From the NCBI GenBank assembly GCA_025602915.1, contig JAHLJZ010000097.1:1-64000 (forward strand): a DNA stretch of 64,000 nt, written 5' to 3'. Source of the DNA: Paraphysoderma sedebokerense. Taxonomy: Eukaryota; Blastocladiomycota; Physodermatomycetes; Physodermatales; Physodermataceae. The notes under the pieces were generated by a model that was not told the origin of the DNA, made no database searches, and worked only from the letters and a program-made list of their open reading frames with translations. Shown here piece after piece: positions 21,749 through 33,911 of this stretch; within the stretch, counting starts at the first letter, position 1; every line of letters begins with the position of its first letter. A program made the position numbers and the translations under genes.

Positions 21749-24720
21749 ATGGATCAAATCATCCGATTGTCAGTTTTCGGTTTGATAGCTATCTACGTAG
21801 TGACATCGCCCTACACCAAAGTCGAAGAAACATTCAACTTGCAGGCTACTCACGACATAATTAATGAGGGCGTGATCAATTTAGCTAATGTAAGATGACC
21901 TCTTGACTGGCTGCAACAGCGTGTTCGTTCCGATTAAACTAATTAAATCCATATACTCTTTATGTATATTTTGCTTCATGCATAACAGTACGATCACTTC
22001 AAGCACCCTGGGGTTGTGCCCAGAACATATATAGGGGCACTTGCACTGTCTGGACTATCATATCCAGTGATCAAGCTCGCCTCAGCCTTACATGCTGTAG
22101 TAACGGCCGAATGGAATTTCCGTACGTGAACCCACAAGTTCAGAACCATTAGCTCAATGTTCAACATTACACTCGACCAACTAACTTAATGGTAAATTTC
22201 CGCAGTATATATTGCCACATTTATTGCCACGTCGCATTATGTTTACCAGATTGCAGCCAACTTAATACAATCGAAATTGTTCCGAATCACAGATAGTTCG
22301 ATTTCTCCGGAGCCAAAATCTGATGGTGGAAATCATGGATTACGAAACAACGTTGTAATGCCTACCATCACACTTATTTTATGGGCCACAGTAGTTTTGA
22401 CAGCATTGACGGTATTAGAACTAATGCTTTCGACGTATTCCCCCAACCGGTCATTAAGTGCAGTCAATTTCGATGGTTCGTACTCTCAGAATTACCCACC
22501 TTAGCATACCCGCAACCTACGAATATTGATTTGTTGCTATGATATACAGGTCGCATAAGTCTTGGAGTCGTTCTGGCTGTCGGATATGTTTCATATCACA
22601 AATATATTCGGAAAACGCTATCTCAATCCAGAATTTTTTCGTCCTCGATTTTACTGCCGGCGGTCTTGACAGCTCTTTTTGTGTGTTTCGGCTTATACTT
22701 CAATACATATAATCATCTGCCCGACGTCGCAAAGAATCCCCAGCAGTCAAATGGGATTACCAAATTCATACAACAATATATCGGTACTTTGCTCTTCTTC
22801 ATCCGTCCATCGGAAAACTTGGTTGTACTTTTCTAACACAAAATTTCACATATGATTCATACAGTCCGAATAATATTAGGCTTCGCCGTAGCTTCAAGCT
22901 ACATATTCGTTTCTAAAATTGCGGGCCTGATATTCGATCAGAGAATAGCCAATAAATACTTGATTTTAACATTGTCGCAATTCCACGGGATGTTCTGGGT
23001 GTCAAGGACTTTGCCGAATACATTCGCGTTCATCTTAAGTAAGCCATATATTAACCAAGACGCTTTAAATTTAATGATGCTAACCGTAATGTGTACATAA
23101 AGCGAATTACGCCTTCGGATTCTTTCTTCGCTCACATTTCCGCATCTCACCTGGCCACAACCCCCGCTCCGACTATGTAAAGTCGATCTTCCTATTTGTG
23201 TTTGCGACTGCTGTCTTCCGATCAGAAATAGCGGCACTACTAGTACCCCTTTACCTCACGGAACTCTCGCTTCGACGAGTAAAATTTTCGTGGCTACTTA
23301 AAACTGGTGTTACATGCGGACTAATTAGCATCGGTTCGTTTCGATTTATTCTTCCCTTGGTACTGGGTGTGGGCGTCCTTCTAAATTCGTGTTCTCTTTT
23401 CGCCACGTACAATTAGCAACGACAACTCTCGTTGACTCTTCTTTTTATCGGACTCCAATCTATCCTGAGTTACAAGTCTTCTTATTCAATACGTATCACA
23501 ATCAATCACATCGATGGGGAGTCTCGCCGTTCCATTCGTATTTCACGGAACACCTGCCTAAACTGTTAATGGCCGCTCTACCATTAGCTATGTATGCCAT
23601 CTGCAAAGGATCCAGTAATCGTGGACTTCGAATCGATTCAAACTTAAGTTTGGTAAATGCAAGCTCAGTTGATGGTGTCGTATCCAAATTCAAGAACTCC
23701 GATGAAAATGTAAGTGGCGGAGAAACAGACACGAACATTTTGAAAACCGCAAAGACTGGTCCCGAGATGAGTCAAGTCAGTCAACAGACGGCCATTGTCC
23801 GAAAATTGGCATTTGTCGCTTCTTGTTTTGTGATGTTGTACAGTTTCCTGGGACATAAGGAGTGGCGGTTTATTGTATATATCGTCCCTTGGTTTAACTT
23901 AATTGCAGCAGTCGGATGGCAATCTCTGTAAGTTAGCATTTCGTCCGCCTCTAACGTTTAGCGATATAGGCAGTCAGTAACCCAATGCGTTCTAATAGGT
24001 CGCACCGAAAACGACTTCTGAGAAACCTAATCGTTGGGTCATTAATCATTGCTTCGTTCGCCTCCTCGGCCTTAATGGCATATATCTCGTCACATAACTA
24101 TCCGGGAGGCGCCGCATTATCTGAGCTGCATAATGTTCTCCATAATAATAAACAGTTCTATTCAAACGGTATGCGTTCTTTCTTACATGAAGTTATCTGA
24201 TCACGGCACTAACGCTTACTCTGTAAATCCATGTACTCGTTTAGTGCCTGTTCATTTAGATACATACACCTCACAGACCGGAGCTTCCTTATTTGGTCAA
24301 TTATCTCCGACAGTATCATACACTCGTCTTGAAACGGCAAAAGCACCCGAAGATCCAAACGATCCAACGGAACATGAGTATCTGGATAAAGTATACTTTG
24401 GACAGTTTGATTATATAGTCACATCAACTCCGAACGATAAAAGTCATGAAGAATTCGAAATAGTGAGTTGGGTCAACGGATTAAGCGGGGTAAAGTCGAA
24501 TTTCGGACAGCTAACAAGATGGGGCGGTCTCAAAAAAAGGCTCATAGAATCCTTTAGTTGGTGGAAATGCACTATCGAGAAAGTTTGGCGCAAAGACTTC
24601 AATCATTGCGACGAAGAGAACGAAGAGACGCCGAAAACCGTTATAGATCTATGCGCTATCCAAGTGCAGACAGATAAAAAGATAGCAATTATGAGAAAAA
24701 AGGCAGTCAGCACCCTGTAA
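21749..24720 (+). CDS. ALG12: ALG12, ER alpha-1,6-mannosyltransferase, with extra membrane segment
   Basis: ALG12 adds the eighth mannose, from dolichol-phosphate mannose, to the lipid-linked N-glycan precursor in the ER lumen (GT-C family). Nine exons: 21749-21889, 21989-22121, 22206-22475, 22550-22783, 22865-23038, 23103-23333, 23417-23927, 23999-24168 and 24245-24720. All are in phase and give 779 residues. Hallmarks are TKVEETFNLQATHD with the catalytic-loop acid pair, HPGVVPRTYIGAL, LSQFHGMFWVSRTLPNTFAF, HRWGVSPFHSYF, LGHKEWRFIVYIVP, SHNYPGGAAL and HLDTYTSQTGASLF. Exons 3 and 4 add 168 residues with about four hydrophobic segments between blocks that adjoin in the human protein as I recall it (488 residues). 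Skipping both would also keep the frame. The C-terminal 100 residues are also longer and charged. Confidence 0.92.
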
Positions 24721-25671
24721 AAATCAAAAACACAATAAACTCACTTCTTAATCGTAAAGTTTGCTCAATTAAGACCTTTTCAAAAGCGTTTAGGCCTTTT
24801 GCTTTTTTCGTCTTGTACTTCATTATGTCTTTTCAGACCAGGATTGCTTGCCTTGGAATCGCCTGTTTTTGTCTTTCGCCTTTGTCTTTGGTCAGAGAGA
24901 ACTATAAGGGAATTGGTCAGAATTTGGATCTCTTCAATCGCATCAACATGCAAAATATCAATAAAAAATCAAACCTTGCAGTCGATTGAAAACATTATCT
25001 TTCCTTTCCCTTAACTTCTCCCTTAAGTCTTCTACTGACTCTTCATCTGGAGCATACTTCATATTCAGCATAGTACCAAAGAACGACTTTTCTTTCAGTT
25101 TACGCTTCGAAATTCTAACAAAATGTTCAGTTTTTTAGAAGTTTACATTCCTCAAAAATTTCAAGCAAACCTAGCAGAATAGATTTCCCGATAAGAAATG
25201 AGATACGAGTCACAAAATTCTTCAGTATTTGGATGATCTTTCAGTTTTTCGTATCTATTTGTTCACTGTGAGTAGATTACTTCGAAGTCTTTATGAAGCT
25301 GCCGAAAAGAATGTTACCGTTCAATTTCCCCATACTCCTCCAGTTTGAGGATTAACTCTTTCTCGATGTTGATACGTGGGACGTTGTTAATTAAGACATG
25401 TCTGATTGTCAGAAGTTAGACCATTAATTTTGTGGTCACATCGAGAAGAGCCGATCTAGAATCTCAAGCTCCCAACAGACCTTGATTCTTGATTAATCGT
25501 ATAAACTTTTGGTGCTGACATTTATGTGACTAGTGTTGTTCAAATACTAGATAAATTTTGGAAAGGAAGAGTTGGGGATCGCAAGGTCTGGCGCGGTCCT
25601 AAAGGCCTGAAGTCCTTCCTTGAAATGACACGTGCATTCACACATAGCAATTCATAAAGTTGGCTAATTTA
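24721..25671. other. Intergenic region between ALG12 and BRCC36
   Basis: This 951-bp AT-rich convergent stretch has only short frames without domains. No RNA gene is recognised. Confidence 0.45.
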
Positions 25672-27481
25672 TTACGACAAATCTATAAGCATCATCGCAT
25701 CGCGCTTCTTCCTTTCACTTTCCTCGTTATCATTATTTCTGGATATACTACCAGAAGTACTCGAACCACCAGACCCAGAACCCAGACCGCCAATCAATAT
25801 ACTGTTAAACATCTCTGAGTTAGAGGCAGAACTTGGATTTTGATGTGAACTTGAATTATTCATAAAGGACTGTGAGTCAAAGTCTAAATTCGCTATTGCG
25901 TCAGACAAGGAGAACGCCAAGGAAGATGATACAGAAGGGGTTCGGGATGATGTTCTAGCGGGCGGTGTGGACGGTGAGATTGAGGATGGGTTTGATAGAA
26001 TGTCTAAAAGACGAGTCTTTTCGGATTGAAGATAAGCAAGCTACAGAAGACATGGAATATTGGAAACAGCCAGAATATGGTTTCATACAAAAAGCAGAAA
26101 ATCAAAAAAGTTATATGTCGACTCTTAGAAAAAATAAGGCGAAGTTTAAAGCACAAACCGACGCTTCATTTTCCTTTTGCTTCTCCTTCATCATGACAAT
26201 CAACGGCCCCAATATTTTATCAACTATGTGCATCAATCCAGTTAAATAAGTGCACGAATAATACAGCATGCTTGTTTTCGGCAATCCAATATCGCTGGTC
26301 AATTTTTCAACCTCGCTAAAGGAAGGCGACAGGAGCGACGACTGCGACGACAAAAATGGCTGTGACAAGCTACTCGGCGATCCAAAATTAATGAAATCTG
26401 AATAATCGCTATGTGGTGACGTCGGGATTTGAGTAGGGATAGCTGTACGATTCGCAGTATTGTCGAATCCTGTAACCCCTAAATCAACCAAGGTTCCTTC
26501 GCTCCTTTTCCTGGTGCCAGTAATCCCTGGTGTATTCCCATCAACGTTGATCCCGCAGGCTCTAAGGAATGCATTCCTTGCTTCCCAGAATAATATTTCA
26601 GGTATTGAGACAAGAGTTTCCAGAGATTGCTTGACTAAAGTCGCTGATGGGATGATTTGAATGGGAACTTCTAAGTGAGTATACGGCGGCATTGACGTAG
26701 ATTGGAAGGCAGTTAACTGGAGACGCTGGGACTACGGATGAGTGGAGGTTAATTGTGGTCGGGAAATCATAAACCATTTAGTATAGCCGATCTTAAAACA
26801 ACATGTAGCATACGTTATCGGCATTCCTATTAAAGCAACTAAATATTATACCAAAGAAACGGGAATCCATCATCTGCTGATCTGCCTGTGTTTTTACATC
26901 TATCAAGGAGCGAGTCAGATATTATGTTACCACCGGCGGATATGAGTTAACGCACCAACATGTGAGGGAAATACAGTTATATTAGGATGCGAATGATACT
27001 ATACATTTTCAACATTTAGTACGGCAACCAGTATGATAAATGTAACTACACTTCAACATACCCATCCAATAATTCCTGTGGGCCTTCCCGTTTCTTTTGA
27101 AATGCGCTATTTGTAATACAATAATTCAAACGTTGGGCATAGTTATATAAGTGGATTATGATAATTGCGAAACATACTTCAGCATGTTGAGTTGCTTCGA
27201 TCAACTGCTCCGGTGCAATTTCGACACGGTCTTGCCTTTTATCGAGGCGAGTTAGGAGGAGTAAAGACGTCACTTCGGCAATGTAAGCTGTGGGTGTGGA
27301 GGAAAGCTACATATATCTTTTGTCAACTTGGCACATTCAGGCTTGCTGATGACTAAAATAGAGTCACCTTCCACTCCCCTAAGAGCAATCCCATTATTTC
27401 CTCCTTGGATGTGGTCAGAGCATGGGATAGGCACACAAAATAAACGTCAGTGGGAATATGGACAGCTGTGAGATTGTACAT
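25672..27481 (-). CDS. BRCC3: BRCC36-like JAMM/MPN+ Lys63 deubiquitinase
   Basis: BRCC36 is a zinc metalloprotease that trims Lys63-linked ubiquitin, working with a pseudo-DUB partner in BRISC and BRCA1-A complexes. Seven exons: 27481-27368, 27306-27178, 27106-27062, 26998-26956, 26899-26814, 26716-about 26155 and about 26003-25672, giving about 436 residues. The JAMM motif is complete: the upstream Glu in SKEEIMGLLLGEWK and the zinc ligands in YHSHPNITVFPSHVD, the last Asp being completed across an intron. Further BRCC36 landmarks are RLDKRQDRVEIAPEQL, TGRPTGIIGW, MMDSRFFGIIFSCF and HLEVPIQIIPSATLVKQSLE. The loop between GEW and the second exon is shorter than in human. The last exon is Ser-rich, replacing much of the usual C-terminal helix. 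The final junction is tentative. Confidence 0.9.
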
Positions 27482-27771
27482 TCTGGAAACTCGTCAGGGT
27501 ATACTAGTGGAAACGGAAGGACAAGGCTTTGTTGAGGTTACTCAGCTATTCCGCGAGAGTAGAATGGCGCGAAGAAAGCTTCCAGGTAAAAGTCATTTAA
27601 GTCGACTGCTATGGAGAGGTGAAAGCAATATCAAGAACCGGTATTTGTATTGAATCAAACACTTTGCACAAGACATTGGCAAGTTCAATTGTGATTTTGA
27701 GTGATATCCACATTTATTCAGGAACCACACTTATTCATTAGACAAGTAGAGAAGCCTTATTACAAAGACAT

Positions 27772-28614
<843 letters not shown>

Positions 28615-29773
28615 TTTCACTATAAAGACGATCGAATAAGAAGAGCGAACGGTTAACTTTTCAGATAATAGCGGGAATGACAAGCTAATCTAAATCTTTC
28701 GCAGTAATAGATTGAGATGTCCTCACCTGTCAGCTAGAAAGAACGTCAGACAGTGACCAGCGATTAAAGAAGGAACGGAAAAAAAATGTGCACGTGAAAT
28801 ATTGCTATGGCAATCGATTCACGTTCATCAATCGACGTTGGAAAGATATGTACATGCTGGTGTACAAATTTACGGAATGAGTAATCGAAAAGTTAATTCT
28901 ATGAGAAAATTGCATATACATTTATTTTACTAATCAGGTCAGATTTTTTGTTGATATGAGTGCGCGGGCTATTACTTGCCGCTCAGCGCCGGCATTGCTT
29001 CATAATCGGAATATTGCCGAAGACCAAATATGCCGTTTTCCCAATTGATCTAGAAATTATATATTAACATTGTAATCTATTTGTAAACTTGTGGTGTCTT
29101 CACCTCGGTGTATCGCTTTGCTCAAAAGACAAAGTGGTAATGACCAGGGGGAGGTTAATATTCCGGAACGAAGCGTCTTTATTCGTTTGTTATGACCGCT
29201 AACAGTGACAATTAAACCAGTATTTGTCATGATGATCAAAGTCGGATATTTGCCAAGAGGGGCTGAGGATTGTTGGAAATTCTTCTGAGGTGTCGGTATT
29301 TACGAAACAATCAAACAAGCGAAGCATGCCATAAGAATATTAATTGATTCCAGCTACACTGATTCGAGCTTAATAAGGTTTTACTTGAACATACAATGGT
29401 TATGTTGTGAAAGTAAACCCATTCCGAGAAACACTTAACTCCTCTAACACAGGCTGAGAATTGGCTGACAGGCTGAGCTTTCAACCGAAAGTGGACGAAA
29501 TTGGCATTTTAGAATACAATATAACAGTTGTTGTTTTGTCTGAGTGTGGTGGCTAAAAATGATAATGCGGTAATTGATCATGAAATGGCAGGGAGGCTGT
29601 TGGCTCCGCGCAGACAATCGTAATGCCGACCACAAATTCCACGCGAACGAGCTTACAGCTTCTAATCAATTGCATAAGCTGTGATTTCAATTTTCAAACA
29701 CATAAATAGCAGATGTCCCCACAAATATTCTTACAGTCTAGCGTCAATATTGCACACCGTAAAATTTTGTAAG
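28615..29773. other. Divergent intergenic region
   Basis: This 1.16-kb stretch lies upstream of both the ubiquitin-eS31 gene (-) and the secreted repeat protein (+). Only short frames without features are seen. No RNA gene is recognised. Confidence 0.5.
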
Positions 29774-30552
29774 ATGTTGCTTTCTTCCCGCACTTCAAAG
29801 ATTTTTGTATTCTTCGCACTCGCTTTGTTGCAGATTGCCACACACAATCATGGTACGTTAGGTGACGCTTTCTTTGTGCTACGAATGATAATATTCTAAA
29901 TTTTTTTTGGATTGCAGGACTAGCAACTGCTGCAGTAGTGGTTCGACGGGACGAGCATATGTCTGCTAGCCAGTTTGATTTCGGTGCCCTTGATGCAGCT
30001 GGTGACAATGCGGCGAAAAAAGCAGCAGGGCAAAAGGGGGCTAATGGTGGGGCGAATGGTGGAGCAAACGGAGGAGCAAACGGAGGAGCAAACGGAGGTG
30101 GTAATGGAGGAACACCCACGACTCCACCCAAAAATACCACTCCTCCTGCCAAACAGGCACCAGGGAAAACACCTCCCGCAACAGGTACAACACCTCCCGC
30201 AAGAGCACCAGCCACCGGTAACAACTCCACAGCTCCTGGGGCCGGCACTGGCGGCGGTACAAATACGACGAGACCTGCTCCTGCACCTGGAGCTGGTGGA
30301 TCTAATAGCACGACACCTGCTCCTGCTCCGGGAGCTGGAGGCAACAACGGCACGGCTCCTGCGCCTGTTCCTGCTCCTGCTCCTGGTGCTGGTGCCGGAA
30401 CACCACCGCCTAAAAATCCAGGCCAGAAAGACGTCACTTCGCTAATTTTGAACGCCGTTCAATCCCTTAATCAAGTTACCAGCACCTTGAACAATATGTT
30501 GGTACAGGCAGTGCAGGGAAGTAAACCAGCTAGTGATGGACAACAAGAGTGA
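29774..30552 (+). CDS. Secreted Gly/Ala/Asn- and Pro-rich repeat protein
   Basis: Two exons, 29774-29852 and 29918-30552, join in phase 1 and give 237 residues. A signal peptide is clear: MLLSSRTSKIFVFFALALLQ, followed by IATHNHGLATA. An Arg-Arg pair shortly after (VVVRRDEH) could be a Kex2-type processing site. The mature protein has a Gly-Ala-Asn-Gly repeat tract (about residues 65-90), Thr/Pro-rich spacers, then several near-identical APAPGAGG units with Asn-x-Ser/Thr sites between them, and a short amphipathic C-terminus (TSLILNAVQSLNQVTSTLNN). Composition resembles cell-wall or extracellular-matrix glycoproteins. No catalytic domain is seen and I do not recognise a family. The frame and signal peptide favour this strand over the long antisense frame. 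Confidence 0.75.
30039..30110 (+). repeat. Tandem GGAGCAAAC-type coding repeat
   Basis: Nine-base units (GGNGCNAAY, encoding Gly-Ala-Asn) are repeated about six times, three of them nearly perfect in a row, followed by a Gly-Gly-Asn variant. The repeat lies within the secreted repeat protein. Such tracts often vary in length between strains. Confidence 0.85.
30231..30412 (+). repeat. Imperfect coding repeat for APAPGAGG units
   Basis: Imperfect repeats rich in GCTCCTGCNCCTGGAGCTGG encode Ala-Pro-Ala-Pro-Gly-Ala-Gly blocks separated by Asn/Thr/Ser spacers, three to four copies. The repeat lies within the secreted protein. Confidence 0.75.
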
Positions 30553-31254
30553 AGAAAGCTGTCTTAATTAAAATAATTTCAATTCTGTACATACGCCCAT
30601 AACATTTTTTGTCCGCCCAGTATTCAGGGATATCAAAGAAATATATTACAAAGTAATGAGAGATGTCTGATTGTATTTTAAATACTTACATCATATATCA
30701 CTGTCAATACAGCATGAATGAAAACGATAGCAATTTTCAAGAATTGAACATAACTGGACCAGAAGTCTCTAATGCAAGGTGCGTAACAAGCAACAAAGAA
30801 ACAATTCAATGCGCTACTTCTGCAATAATATTTTGAGGAACAACTGGCGGAATTGTTGGTGAGAGAGTGTGATTCGTGATGGCCGGTGTACGTCGGACGT
30901 GGGGAATGTGAGCAGCTGATTGTTCTGATCTGATGTTCGTTCAGTATTTTTGCCGTGCTCCTCAGACTCTCCTAAATTTTACTCTCTATCTAGGGAGGGA
31001 AATGTGCAATCCCGCTCTTCCGGAATAAATTGGCAATGATTGACAACGCGATGCGCGACACGAATCTGTTTACTTCTCTCGACCCGCAACTAGGATACTG
31101 TCTCTCTGCTTTGTTTCTCTACATAGACTTTTCGCAATCACTTATATTATATTGACGTACTCAGTCAGAAGCATTCCAAGCTCCATCTACAGAAGCCCTT
31201 CGGGGGGAACACTCGATTGGCGGCACCTCAGCAAGTCTTTGGGTCGTTTTAAAG
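30553..31254. other. Intergenic region upstream of the CatSper2 gene
   Basis: This 702-bp stretch has no frame of note and presumably includes the channel promoter. No recognised motif. Confidence 0.45.
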
Positions 31255-33753
31255 ATGGATCTGGTGAATTCTGAATTCACAGAAGAGATTGACAACGCAT
31301 TTCATGATTTGTCGGCAAGGTCAACTATCTTTAGAACCAAATTGATTGAGGAGTTTCAGCTGCTTGATAATTTGGCTTGGAGCGGTGGTGCGACATATCC
31401 ACCCCAATACAATTCTCGTGACATCAAAGGTGACTATAGTTTTTCCTTTATGACAATTGATCAATTGAGACATACCAAGATTGGTTCATTTACGAGATTG
31501 AATAAAGAATCCCTCCAGATACTTCAAATTAACGCAACATTTCACTCCCAGATACGGCTACCCTGCAAAAGATCCTAGCCGATAACCCTTATGAGCTCAT
31601 AAAGTTTCAAGCGTTCAAGCGGACAAAGGATACACAAAAGGTGGATAGAAGGCTGACAAGGATAAAGAATGCCAATTCTGTGCCTCTGGGGGCCTGGGCA
31701 GGGTATGTATCTTCAAATTTAGGGACTTAGATAGATCTGCTAACGGATGATTGGTTTGCACTAAGGTGGGTGGTCAAATGTATGTTTCTTACCATTGGAT
31801 TATATCAGACAATCCGCTGACCGAATTTGCGTCTTATAGCCCGCACTTTCCAAACCATGATATTACTTCTTATCCTAGTTAATGCTGTACTAGTCGGAAT
31901 TGCTGCAGGTAGAATTGACTTGTCGTATTGAAAATCACATCTCACACTTCGCTTATCTACTTTTATTGATTATTCAGATTATCATGACCACATGGCAAAT
32001 GATCCACTACTCCTCGAGATTATAAATCTAATCGATATCATTTCTCTCCTAATATTTTACATCGACATCGGGTTGCGTTGGGCAGATAACTTTAGCAACT
32101 TTTGGTCTGACGGATGGAATGTCTTCGATTTTCTAATTACGATTGGAGTATGCAGATGTTGGTTGTCTTAGTCATTCATTGGCTGCTGACCGATTTATTC
32201 ATGAATAGACAACGATACCCCAAATAATCAACTTAATCACAGGGAGCAACACGAGTTTTTCAAAAGTGGTTTCAGACATTCGAACATTTCGCATATTGCA
32301 AACTTTGAAGGCTGTACGTAGAGTATTTAAAAGTCCTTTGCCACCTCAAGAATTCATAATCATCAATCCGTGACATAGGCTGTATGGTTTGGCAACCTGC
32401 GGATTATCATAATCACAATCCTAGAGGCATTTCGGTCAATGGCTTTTATCATGGTGTTATTATTGATGGTCACCTATATATTTGCTATCATCGGGATATA
32501 TGGATTTGAATCGTACACTGCAGTTGAGGGACATGATTTTCGGTTCAGTGATAGTTTCGCGTAAGGAACTATTTGATACATTGTTTATCTGTGCCCCCGA
32601 CCGACAACCTTACTATCATGTTACTCACGAAATAGCGACCTAGCCATGGCTCTGCAAACATTGTTTCAATTTTTAACACTGGACAATTGGCGAGAAATTC
32701 ACGAAGAAATGGTTCAAGCCGCAGACCCAGTTTTCACAACAGTGTATGTCGTAATGTGGGTTTGGATTGGGGCTTTCATCTTTCGCAATATATTTGTCGG
32801 TGTAATGGGTAGGCATTTGTACAGATTATAAGTAAGTTTTCCCTTCGTTGTCATTTCGACTAACTTGTTTGTCATTTTTAAACAGTCAACAATTTCAGTC
32901 GAATCAGCGAGGTCTTAAAAGAGAAAAGACAGGTATACATCAAAAACAAGAAATTTGAAAGAATGAGGCGAAGACTGAGAAAGGAATTGTTGGTCGTAAA
33001 ATCGACAATACAAAAGTCAATGTACAGACCGTCCCCATTTCAACCTTCGATATTGCATCACGCTATATTTAGCCTGACATATGATCACCTCCGAAATATG
33101 AAGGGACGATCTCTCACATGCTGTTGATACAGAAAAGACTACAGAATCAAAGACTGCATTAAATGAACTTTCAGCTGAGGAGAACAGCATAAAAGATTTC
33201 CGTAGGATGTATCAGTCAAAGGAACGGTATGGTGATACGAATGACCTCAGATCGTGTTCCACTTCATGACATCTGCGCCATTTTGATAGAAACGGGCAAG
33301 TGGATGAATCGGACGATTTGCTGAACAATATTCAGAAAATGTTGTCTTCGTCGCAAGGTGAACAGAAAGGTACGTGCACTCCTAATCCGCACATAATTTA
33401 GAATGATTAACCCGTTATCTGTTCTGGCCGTATTTAGGTTGGGAATTGACAGTAGAACGAACACTTGCTGCTTTAACCGTTAAATTGGAGGAGACATTGT
33501 GGCCGAGGGACACTTTATTTAAGTATTTTCAACTAATGGAGAGTTTACAGGTTTGTTCAAATTCATCATCGTATTTAGTCCGTCATTGCAATCCCCATTT
33601 ACTTTTCACTTATCGTGGACAGGAGAATATGAGGGAATATCAAGAACTTCAAACACTAGCGAGTACGTTCACTTTCATATAATTTGCTCTTTATCGGCTG
33701 TTAACTTCGGTCACATGGAAGATTTAATGTTACTAGATATGAACGACACATGA
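31255..33753 (+). CDS. CATSPER2: CatSper2-like pore-forming calcium channel subunit
   Basis: CatSper is the alkaline-activated calcium channel of sperm flagella; CatSper2 is one of its four pore subunits. Exons: 31255-31483, 31552-31702, 31766-31779 (14 nt), 31840-31908, 31978-32147, 32209-32313, 32379-32560, 32636-32808, 32886-about 33020, about 33130-33226, 33290-33369, 33438-33550, 33623-33662 and 33722-33753. Signs are LIEEFQLLDNL, LGAWAGWV before S1, S2-S3 (SDGWNVFDFLITIG), S4 (SDIRTFRILQTLK), S5 (SMAFIMVLLLMVTYIFAIIG), and the filter TLDNW, which fits the CatSper T-x-D-x-W motif. S6 is WVWIGAFIFRNIFVGVM, then VNNF. The C-terminal WPRDTLFKYFQLMESLQ closely resembles human CatSper2 (WPRDSLFRYFELLEKLQ, recalled). 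The cytoplasmic linker exons at 33020-33130 are uncertain. Confidence 0.92.
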
Positions 33754-33911
33754 TGTAGATACCAGCTTCTTTGTACTGTGTTAAAAGGCAATGAATCAAA
33801 AATGTGATATGTTTCGACGGTTATCATTGGTTCCATTTAATTTCATCTAATATTGAAGAAACAAATAATACAATTTTAATATTATCTGACAAATAGGTAT
33901 TGTAATCACAG

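Noticed and set aside
22852-23100. Independent small gene starting at 22852
   Set aside because: The frame is an ALG12 exon with conserved SRTLPNTFAF; the Met lies in the preceding intron.
26111-26692. Separate 193-codon gene next to BRCC36
   Set aside because: Its first part (HLEVPIQIIPSATLVKQSLE) is the C-terminal region of BRCC36, and splice phases join it to the JAMM exons.
29694-30437. 247-codon minus-strand frame, Pro/Ala/Gly-rich
   Set aside because: It is the mirror of the repeat tract of the secreted protein. The plus strand has a signal peptide and a clean intron, and the minus frame has neither.
29975-30445. 156-codon plus-strand frame in the same repeat region
   Set aside because: A frame-shifted shadow of the repeats, with simple-sequence Glu/Gln/Leu composition and no signal peptide.
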